Of a stretch of DNA of 9,923 nucleotides, positions 4,888 to 9,923 are shown one piece after another. The stretch's first letter is position 1. Each line of letters starts with the position of its first letter. The notes under the pieces are model-generated. The model saw nothing but the letters and a program-made list of their open reading frames with translations, made no database searches and was not told where the DNA came from. The DNA is from Pseudomonadota bacterium (GTDB lineage: Bacteria > Pseudomonadota > Alphaproteobacteria > UBA2136 > UBA6156). Location of the stretch: NCBI GenBank assembly GCA_009927255.1, contig RFNJ01000118.1, positions 1-9,923 on the forward strand. Reading direction: 5' to 3'. The translations under genes were made by a program, and so were the position numbers.

Positions 4888-6663
4888 ATGGTTGATAGCA
4901 TTAACACCAGTGGGATTAAGGTTGGTACCGATGGCAAGGTGAAGGTGTCGGGGCTGACTTCTGGCATTGATTTTAAGGCGATTATTGACTCACAAATTAC
5001 TGCCAAGCGCCAGCCAGCGGTGCGGCTTGAGACGCGGATTACGACGAATAACAAGCTGGTGAGTGAATATGGTGTGCTGAAAACCAAGCTGAGCGGAGTG
5101 GTGAGCAGCCTTGACCAACTGCGGGCGGCGCCGGGCAGCGACACCAACATTTTTTTACGCAAGGTGGCGAGCGGCACGACGGCGCCGATTAGCGGGGCGC
5201 CGAGTGGGCATGTGCCTTCGGACATCAATAGTCTGGTTTTGACCAGTATTTCCAACACCGCGCAGGCGGCGACGCATACGCTGCGGATTAAGCAGTTGGC
5301 GCAGGCGCACCAGATTCGGGCCGATGCGTTTAGCAGCGCGAGTTCGGCCTTGAGTGGGCTGGGGGTGACGGCGGGGGATTTTACGGTGAATGGGGAGACG
5401 ATTACGGTGTCTTCCACTGATACTTTGCAGGATTTGCGGGCGAAGATTAATGCATCGGGCGCCGGGGTGACGGCGACGATTGTGAGTGCCAGCCCGACCA
5501 GTAACTTTTTGGTGCTGAACGCCAATGAGAGCGGTGCGGATAATGAGATTGTGCTGGGGGGGACGGCAGCGGTGACGGATAGCCTTGGGTTGACGGCTGC
5601 GGGGAATATTAAGAACGAGTTGATTCAGGCTCGCAATGCACGGTTTGATTTGAACGGAATTACCGACATTGAGCGCAGCAGCAATGAAGTGGATGATGTG
5701 CTGACGGGGGTGACGTTTAGCTTGCTGAAGGCGGAGACGAATACGGATGTTACGCTGAAGATTCAGCCAGATTTGGCGGCGATTAAGACGGTGATTGGTG
5801 ATTTTGTGGCGGCGTATAATGGTGTGCGGGATTACTTTAATGAACAGCGCACGGCGAGTGATCGCAATAATGATGGGCGGATTGATGATGGTGAATTTGG
5901 TCCGCTGGCGACCAGCAATGTGTTGCGTGAGGCGGTGGCCAAGCTGGGTGAGCTGGTGGTGACCAACATTGGCACCAATGATGATGGCTTTGAGAGCCTG
6001 GGGCAGATTGGGATTGTGACCGGGGCGGATTTTAAATTGCAGGTGGATGATAGCATTTTGGACAGCAAGCTGCTGACCAACAGCGACCAAGTGCGCAAAC
6101 TTTTTGGTCTTGATTATACCACCAGCGACAGCCGCTTGACGTTGCTGGGGCGGGGGCAGGCGACCACGGCGGGGACGTATTATGTGAACATTGCGGGCAC
6201 GGATAGCAGCGGCAACGTGACCAGCGCGAACATTAAGGCCACCGCAGGCAGCGGCACCGGTGGGGCGAGTGATGGCACGGTGACGGTGAGCAACAAAACC
6301 CTGACGGTGAACAGCACCAGCGCGGCGAATGGGTTGCAGGTGTTTTTTAATGGGGCGGGCAGCCTGGGTGCGGTGAATGATATTGAGGTGACGGTGAGCC
6401 GGGGGATTGGTGATTTGTTCTATGATTACTTTAATGATCTGAACAAGGCGACCAGCGGGCAGGTGGATACGTTGGTGAGCCAGTTGCAGACGCAGAACCT
6501 GGATTTCCAGAACCGAATTGATACGATTGATGTGCGGTTGGAACTGGTGCGGGCCAACCTTGAGGCGCAGTTTACGCGGATGGAGACGGCGCTGGCGGCA
6601 TTGGAGAATACGCAGAACAGTATAACTTCATACTTTGATGCGCAGAATAACAGCGGCAATTAA
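4888..6663 (+). CDS. fliD: Flagellar filament cap protein FliD
   Basis: FliD (hook-associated protein 2, 591 residues) forms the cap at the distal filament end and promotes flagellin folding. The N-terminal FliD_N region begins with GLTSGIDF (22-29). A flagellin_IN-like segment (GDFTVNGETITVSSTDTLQD) follows. The FliD_C region begins near residue 251 (ARFDLNGITDIERSSNEVDD). The last 45 or so residues form a predicted coiled coil ending in SYFDAQNNSGN. Unusual feature: residues 325-336 (bases 5860-5895) read DRNNDGRIDDGE, a perfect canonical EF-hand calcium loop. A Gly/Thr/Ser-rich insert (about 430-500) precedes the C-terminal helix and probably forms a surface domain. Start ATG 4888 has AAGGA at 4876-4880, 7 nt upstream. 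It lies 34 bp after the FlaG-like gene and 17 bp before fliS, consistent with one operon. Confidence 0.95.
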   Translation: MVDSINTSGIKVGTDGKVKVSGLTSGIDFKAIIDSQITAKRQPAVRLETRITTNNKLVSEYGVLKTKLSGVVSSLDQLRAAPGSDTNIFLRKVASGTTAPISGAPSGHVPSDINSLVLTSISNTAQAATHTLRIKQLAQAHQIRADAFSSASSALSGLGVTAGDFTVNGETITVSSTDTLQDLRAKINASGAGVTATIVSASPTSNFLVLNANESGADNEIVLGGTAAVTDSLGLTAAGNIKNELIQARNARFDLNGITDIERSSNEVDDVLTGVTFSLLKAETNTDVTLKIQPDLAAIKTVIGDFVAAYNGVRDYFNEQRTASDRNNDGRIDDGEFGPLATSNVLREAVAKLGELVVTNIGTNDDGFESLGQIGIVTGADFKLQVDDSILDSKLLTNSDQVRKLFGLDYTTSDSRLTLLGRGQATTAGTYYVNIAGTDSSGNVTSANIKATAGSGTGGASDGTVTVSNKTLTVNSTSAANGLQVFFNGAGSLGAVNDIEVTVSRGIGDLFYDYFNDLNKATSGQVDTLVSQLQTQNLDFQNRIDTIDVRLELVRANLEAQFTRMETALAALENTQNSITSYFDAQNNSGN

Positions 6664-6680
6664 CAGGGGCTTGGTGCGCG

Positions 6681-7202
6681 ATGAATAATCCTTATGCGAT
6701 GCCGGGCCAGATGCAGCAATACTTGCTGCAAAAGATTGAGCAGGCCAACCCTGCCGAGCAGATGGTGATGCTGTTTGAGGGGGCGATTAAGTTTTGTTTG
6801 CAGGCCAAAGAGGCGATTGGGCGCAATGATATTGAGGCGCGGTATAATGCGAATCGGCGGGTGGTGGAGATTGTTTCGTACTTTATTGAGAACTTGGACA
6901 TGAAGAATGGCGGCGAGGTGGCGCAGCGGCTGATGCGGATTTACAGCTTTTTGTTGCAGCGGTTGATGGAAGTGGACTTTAGCAACAGCGCGGCGATTTG
7001 TGATGAAGTGGTGGGCCACTTACGCTTGCTGAAAGGTAGCTGGGAGCAGTTGGCGCGGCAGGCGAATGCCAATGTGGCGAGTGGTGCGGTGGCGGGTTCT
7101 GTTGCTGCTGGGGCGGTGGTGCAGCCGTTTGCGCCGGTGGCTGGGTATGGTGTGGCTGCGCCTGCGGAAGAGGCGCCGCTGCGGCGCAGCGCGGTTGCTT
7201 GA
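6681..7202 (+). CDS. fliS: Flagellin-specific export chaperone FliS
   Basis: FliS binds the C terminus of flagellin in the cytoplasm, prevents premature polymerisation and delivers it to the export gate. The helical FliS core occupies residues 1-125: a QQYLLQKIEQANPAEQMVM segment typical of the family N terminus, LFEGAIKFCLQAKEAI, ANRRVVEIVSYFIENLD, and the GGEVAQRLMRIYSFLLQRL helix. At 173 residues it is longer than the usual 120-140. The extra 45 or so residues are an Ala/Val/Gly-rich, probably disordered tail ending in RRSAVA. ATG 6681 has AGGGG at 6665-6669, 11 nt upstream. It follows fliD closely. Confidence 0.93.
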   Translation: MNNPYAMPGQMQQYLLQKIEQANPAEQMVMLFEGAIKFCLQAKEAIGRNDIEARYNANRRVVEIVSYFIENLDMKNGGEVAQRLMRIYSFLLQRLMEVDFSNSAAICDEVVGHLRLLKGSWEQLARQANANVASGAVAGSVAAGAVVQPFAPVAGYGVAAPAEEAPLRRSAVA

Positions 7203-7246
7203 GGTGGGGTTTAGGGGTATCCTGCTGAAAAAGAAAGATGTTGCCG

Positions 7247-7792
7247 ATGGCGGATGAGGCGAAAAATCAGCAGGAAGAAGCGGCAGCTGGTGCTGAGGCG
7301 GCGGCGCCTGCGGAAGGGGCGCCGGCTGAGGGGGCGGCCCCACCTGCGGCGAAAGGGATAAGCAAGCTGTATCTGTTTGGTGGGATTGGTTTGGGGGTGT
7401 TGGTGGTGGTGGTGGGGATTGCGATGTTTTTTTTGCTGGGCAATGGTGAGAAGAAGGAAGAGGAAGCCCATACCGAAGTGCCGGCGATTGCGGTGCTGGA
7501 TGTGCCTGAATTTACGCTGAATTTGGTGGCGAGTGATGAGGGGGCGCAGAACTTTTTGAAGGCGAAGTTTGCGGTGGAATTGGCCAACCCGGCGGATGCC
7601 AAGGCGGTGGAGCAATACTTGCCGCGCTTGCAGGATGATTGGGGCGGATTCTTGCGTCAGATGCGGGTGGATGATTTGCAGGGGAGTGCGGCGATTCAGC
7701 GCGTGAAGGAGGCTTTGTTGCGGCGGGCGAACCAGAGCTTGGCGCCGTTGCAGGTGAAGGCGGTTTATGTACGGGAGATGTTGGTGCAGTAG
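7247..7792 (+). CDS. fliL: Flagellar basal body-associated protein FliL
   Basis: FliL is a single-pass inner-membrane protein that surrounds the stator and supports motor torque. Here an Ala/Glu/Pro-rich cytoplasmic N terminus (residues 1-38) precedes one membrane helix (about 41-64, LYLFGGIGLGVLVVVVGIAM) and the periplasmic FliL domain (DVPEFTLNLV, FLKAKFAVELAN, then a C-terminal ...LQVKAVYVREMLVQ, the usual FliL ending on a short strand). Length is 181 residues from ATG 7247. ATG 7238 (3 residues longer) is possible, but the only purine-rich stretch (7231-7237) abuts it and sits better spaced before 7247. In related genomes fliL and fliM are nearly contiguous; here 377 bp of repeats follow the stop codon. 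Confidence 0.93.
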   Translation: MADEAKNQQEEAAAGAEAAAPAEGAPAEGAAPPAAKGISKLYLFGGIGLGVLVVVVGIAMFFLLGNGEKKEEEAHTEVPAIAVLDVPEFTLNLVASDEGAQNFLKAKFAVELANPADAKAVEQYLPRLQDDWGGFLRQMRVDDLQGSAAIQRVKEALLRRANQSLAPLQVKAVYVREMLVQ

Positions 7793-7794
7793 GT

Positions 7795-7966
7795 ACTGTT
7801 AACAAAGCATCGCCTAGCGGTCTGCAAATGCGTCTTTTCTGTGCTTCCGCTCCTCATGTATAAATACATACACTGCGGTGCGGTTCTCGAAAAGCCGCAT
7901 TTTATGGCAAGCCGTTGGTCTCCGTTGCGCTCCGGCTCGCCTCGCTATTCTCGCTTTGTTAACAGT
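7795..7966. mobile_element. MITE-like element with perfect 14-bp terminal inverted repeats
   Basis: ACTGTTAACAAAGC (7795-7808) and its exact inverted copy GCTTTGTTAACAGT (7953-7966) bound a 172-bp non-coding segment that begins 3 bp after the fliL stop. Internally there are further inverted repeats: a 13-base arm at 7826-7838 against 7890-7902 (12 of 13 paired), and ATGTAT/ATACAT around 7856-7869, so most of it folds as a long imperfect hairpin. TAGG occurs at 7790-7793 and 7970-7973 and might be a target-site duplication, but it is 1 and 3 bp away from the repeat ends, so this is uncertain. There is no transposase, so it would be mobilised in trans. Composition is less G-skewed than the flanking genes. 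Confidence 0.75.
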
Positions 7967-7976
7967 GTCTAGGATT

Positions 7977-8059
7977 TTGTAACCCCGGGCTCAGGCTGGG
8001 CACCCCGATTTTTTATAGACAAAAAATCGGCCCAGCCATGCCCCGGGGTGACACCGAGG
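7977..8059. repeat. 83-bp palindromic repeat, copy B
   Basis: This is a near-identical copy of the repeat at 2664-2745, in the same orientation about 5.3 kb away, and it ends in the same GTGACACCGAGG. It starts 10 bp after the MITE-like element. Differences from copy A are A at 8002 and one inserted C at 8020. The same nested palindrome is present and no gene is encoded. Together with the MITE-like element it fills most of the fliL-fliM gap (7793-8169). The rest of that gap, 8060-8169, is G/T-rich DNA with a possible promoter. Confidence 0.85.
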
Positions 8060-8098
8060 GAGAGTGAAAATAGGTTTGGCTTGATTTGTGTTTGGGGG

Positions 8099-8115
8099 TG
8101 GTTTGATGGTTGCTT
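8099..8115 (+). promoter_or_regulatory. Possible sigma-54 promoter for fliM
   Basis: TGG at 8099-8101 and TTGC at 8110-8113 place GG (8100-8101) exactly 10 bp from GC (8112-8113), the sigma-54 spacing. The -12 half is a perfect TTGCT. The -24 half (TGGTTTG) keeps TGG and the final G only. Predicted start is near 8125, 45 nt before the fliM ATG. The region is G/T-rich, so a chance match is possible. A separate promoter is expected here because repeats separate fliM from fliL. Confidence 0.45.
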
Positions 8116-8169
8116 GGAGGTGTGGTAGGGTGCTGGGAGAAGAACATAAAGGATGCACAGGATTTTGCG

Positions 8170-9243
8170 ATGAGTGACGCCGCCGCCGCACCCGCCAAGA
8201 GCGAAGAGGAAATGCTGAAAGAATGGCAGGATATGGCCAGTGGTGAGGCAGCGAGTGCTGCGGCGCCCGTGGTGGGGCAGAAGATTTTGGACCAGAGCGA
8301 AATTGATAGCCTGCTGGGGATTGATAGTGGTGATAAGGGCGACAAGAACCGTGGGGTGCGGGCGCTGCTTGACCAGAATGTGGTCAACTATGAAAAATTG
8401 CCGATGCTGGAGGTGGTTTTTGATAAGTTTGAACGGGTGCTTTCTACCAGCCTACGCCAATATACGGCTGATAACGTGGATGTGGCGATTATGGGGATGA
8501 CCAGTGCAAGGTTTGGCGATTATTTGAACCAAATCCCGCTGCCTGCCGCGATTGTGGTGGTGAATGCGATTGGTTTGGAAGATTATATTTTGTTGGTTTA
8601 TGAGAGCAACCTGATTTATGCAGTGGTGGATGTGATGCTGGGCGGGCGCAAGGCCAAGCCAGTGCCGACTGGCGGGCGGCAGTTTACCGCGATTGAGCGG
8701 CAGATTTTGGAGACTTTGAATAATATTGTGTTGCGGGATTTGGGGGAGTCGTTTGGTCCCGTTGCGCCGATTCAGTTTAAGGCCGAGCGGATGGAAGTGA
8801 ACCCGCGGTTTACGGTGATTAGCCAAGAAGCTAACGTGGCGATTTTGGTGACCGTTAAAGTGAACCTTGAAGGGCGTGAGGGTAAGATGCAGTTTTGCTT
8901 GCCTTATGCGACGCTGGAGCCAATTCGCGAGCAGCTTTTGCAGCAGTTTATGGGTGAGAAGTTTGGGCAGGATAATATTTGGGAGAACCACTTGAGCCAA
9001 GAGCTTTACCACACCACGATGAAGCTGGATGCGGTGCTGGACGAGATGAATCTGCCGCTGAATGAGGTGCTGGAGTGGCGGGTGGGGGATACGATTATGC
9101 TGAATGCACGGACGTTTTCGCCCATTAAAATGGAGTGTGGCGGGGTGGTGAAGCTGGTGGGCACGATGGGGCGTGCGCTGGACTTTAAGGCGGTGCGGAT
9201 TACCCATAATGTGACGGATTTGAACAACTTGAAGCAGGTTTAG
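8170..9243 (+). CDS. fliM: Flagellar motor switch protein FliM
   Basis: FliM (357 residues) is the C-ring component that binds phospho-CheY and links FliG to FliN. The CheY-binding motif EIDSLL is at residues 44-49 instead of the extreme N terminus, after an acidic extension containing EEEMLKEWQDM, a feature I know from alphaproteobacterial FliM. The CheC-like middle domain starts near FDKFERVLSTSLR and includes DYLNQIPLPAAIVVV. The C-terminal SpoA-type domain is at about 285-355 (EWRVGDTIMLN, ...VKLVGTMGRALDFKAVRI). The frame is open from TTG 8110, but ATG 8170 is chosen because AGGA (8159-8162) precedes it by 7 nt and MSDAAAAP is a sensible N terminus. The next gene begins 1 bp after the stop. 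Confidence 0.96.
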   Translation: MSDAAAAPAKSEEEMLKEWQDMASGEAASAAAPVVGQKILDQSEIDSLLGIDSGDKGDKNRGVRALLDQNVVNYEKLPMLEVVFDKFERVLSTSLRQYTADNVDVAIMGMTSARFGDYLNQIPLPAAIVVVNAIGLEDYILLVYESNLIYAVVDVMLGGRKAKPVPTGGRQFTAIERQILETLNNIVLRDLGESFGPVAPIQFKAERMEVNPRFTVISQEANVAILVTVKVNLEGREGKMQFCLPYATLEPIREQLLQQFMGEKFGQDNIWENHLSQELYHTTMKLDAVLDEMNLPLNEVLEWRVGDTIMLNARTFSPIKMECGGVVKLVGTMGRALDFKAVRITHNVTDLNNLKQV

Positions 9244-9244
9244 G

Positions 9245-9859
9245 ATGATGCTGTTTTTGAACATTTTGACGGTGGTGTTGCTGGCGCTGGTGGCGGGGCT
9301 GTTGCTGACGTTATGGTTGAACCTGCGGATGTGGCGCGAGAGTGCTACGGCGGCGCCGGTTTTGGCGGAGCGGTTGACTGAGCAGCTTTTGGCGGCGCGG
9401 CGGGGGTTGGAGGAATTGAAGAAGGCGCTGATGGCGGTTTCGCCCGAGGTAAGCAAGTTGCTGAGTGATGGGCGCAAGATGCAGGTTGACCTTGAGTTTG
9501 TGATGCAGCGGGCGGAGCAGGTGGCGAAGGGATTGGCGGAAGGGGCTGTTGCGAAGAGTGGGGCAGTGAAAGGTGGCGGTGGGCAAGTTGTTGCTGACAA
9601 AGTGCGGTTGGACAGTGAGGCGGTGGCGGGGGCCAATGGCAAGGCGGTGCAGGTGAGTGCGGTGGCGCATGATCCGCTGGAGGATTTGTTGGCCGGGTTG
9701 CAGGCGGCGACGGGGGGAGTGGAGGGGCAGAACCAGAATGACAATGTGGTGCGCAAAAGTGCCCAGAGCCGACGGCGGACGCCGGTGACGCAGGCGGAGC
9801 TTGATTTGCAGCAGAAAATTCATGGGCAAGTGAAACCAAGCGGGCGGGAGGCGGCGTGA
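9245..9859 (+). CDS. DUF6468-type membrane-anchored flagellar-operon protein
   Basis: This is a 204-residue protein with one N-terminal membrane helix (about residues 3-27, very Leu/Val-rich), then a helical, probably coiled-coil region (40-97, including RLTEQLLAARRGLEELKKAL and a VDLEFVMQRAEQVAKGL segment). A low-complexity hydrophilic tail ends in a basic stretch (RKSAQSRRR) and LDLQQKIHG. Helix position, the D-L-x-F-x-x-x-R-A pattern and the place directly after fliM match the alphaproteobacterial DUF6468 family. Its function is not established; an inner-membrane protein accessory to the motor is plausible from context only. ATG 9245 and ATG 9248 are both possible with AGG at 9236-9238. 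It starts 1 bp after fliM and its stop overlaps the next ATG, so the genes are translationally coupled. Confidence 0.85.
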   Translation: MMLFLNILTVVLLALVAGLLLTLWLNLRMWRESATAAPVLAERLTEQLLAARRGLEELKKALMAVSPEVSKLLSDGRKMQVDLEFVMQRAEQVAKGLAEGAVAKSGAVKGGGGQVVADKVRLDSEAVAGANGKAVQVSAVAHDPLEDLLAGLQAATGGVEGQNQNDNVVRKSAQSRRRTPVTQAELDLQQKIHGQVKPSGREAA

Positions 9860-9923
9860 TGGAGCGTGGGTGGTTGTGGGTTTTGGCTTGTGTGTTGGTC
9901 GTGGTGCCTGTGGGGGGCTTGTG
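9859..9923 (+). CDS. Start of a membrane or exported protein (partial, runs off window)
   Basis: ATG at 9859 overlaps the preceding TGA (ATGA-type junction) and has an excellent ribosome binding site, GGGAGG at 9846-9851, 7 nt upstream. Only 21 complete codons are visible: MERGWLWVLACVLVVVPVGG and on, a short basic start followed by a hydrophobic helix, so it is either a signal anchor or a signal peptide. In alphaproteobacterial fliL-fliM-DUF6468 clusters the next gene is often a MotE-like protein with an MgtE N-terminal-type domain. That identity is a guess from gene order. Confidence 0.7.
   Translation, partial: MERGWLWVLACVLVVVPVGGL

Noticed and set aside
4326..5525. 399-codon minus-strand ORF across the flagellin end, FlaG-like gene and fliD start
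   Set aside because: It spans three + strand genes with good starts, and its sequence resembles no family.
7203..7246. Search for a promoter between fliS and fliL
   Set aside because: The gap is 44 bp, G-rich, and shows no -24/-12 or -35/-10 pair. Co-transcription with fliS is simpler.
7991..8191. Minus-strand ORF ending in GRFFVYKKSG, and the equivalent one at 2700-2891
   Set aside because: Both are readings through the two palindromic repeat copies and run into real genes.
8452..9756. 434-codon minus-strand ORF across fliM and the DUF6468-type gene
   Set aside because: Its composition is of shadow type (Pro/Ser, then His/Gln/Asn-rich) and it spans two clear + strand genes.
1..9923. CRISPR array, rRNA, transposase or integrase gene
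   Set aside because: No regularly spaced short direct repeats, rRNA-like stretches or recombinase motifs were seen on either strand.

Overview
The window looks like chromosomal DNA of a motile Gram-negative bacterium, most probably an alphaproteobacterium. The main evidence is the order fliL - fliM - DUF6468-type gene - short membrane-anchored gene, which I know from alphaproteobacterial flagellar loci. FliM also carries the N-terminal extension seen in that class, and the flagellin has a canonical sigma-54 promoter. A finer placement is not possible from sequence alone. Genes on the + strand are very rich in G and T at third codon positions (GTG, GCG, GGG, TTG, ATT), so the + strand has a strong G-over-C skew.

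Layout. Positions 1-156 hold a short palindromic intergenic repeat and a possible promoter. At 157-894 is a CinA N-terminal-domain (MoCF-fold) protein. At 938-1015 is a tRNA with a UAA (leucine) anticodon but a 5-nt variable loop, which is abnormal for tRNA-Leu. A small minus-strand membrane protein (1145-1381) follows. Its leader contains a perfect 10-bp inverted repeat abutting the ribosome binding site, and its codon use is unlike that of its neighbours. At 1508-2617 is a polyprenyl-phosphate glycosyltransferase fused to a GtrA membrane domain.

The rest is a flagellar locus. A sigma-54 promoter (2789-2806) precedes flagellin (2849-4432), a FlaG-like protein whose start overlaps the flagellin stop (4425-4853), the filament cap fliD (4888-6663), the flagellin chaperone fliS (6681-7202) and fliL (7247-7792). 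The 377 bp between fliL and fliM contain no gene. They hold a MITE-like element with perfect 14-bp terminal inverted repeats (7795-7966), then a second copy of an 82-83 bp palindromic repeat whose first copy (2664-2745) lies upstream of flagellin. A possible second sigma-54 promoter (8099-8115) follows. Then come fliM (8170-9243), a DUF6468-type gene (9245-9859) and the first 21 codons of another membrane or exported protein running off the window.

How the genes work together: flagellin, FlaG-like protein, FliD and FliS make, chaperone and cap the filament. FliL and FliM belong to the basal body, as stator-associated protein and C-ring switch. The two long repeats are direct repeats bracketing the filament block, and each ends about 40-45 bp before a sigma-54-type promoter. 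Items I consider most worth a second look are the short-arm UAA tRNA, the canonical EF-hand loop inside FliD, the structured leader of the small membrane gene, and the repeats/MITE that split fliL from fliM.
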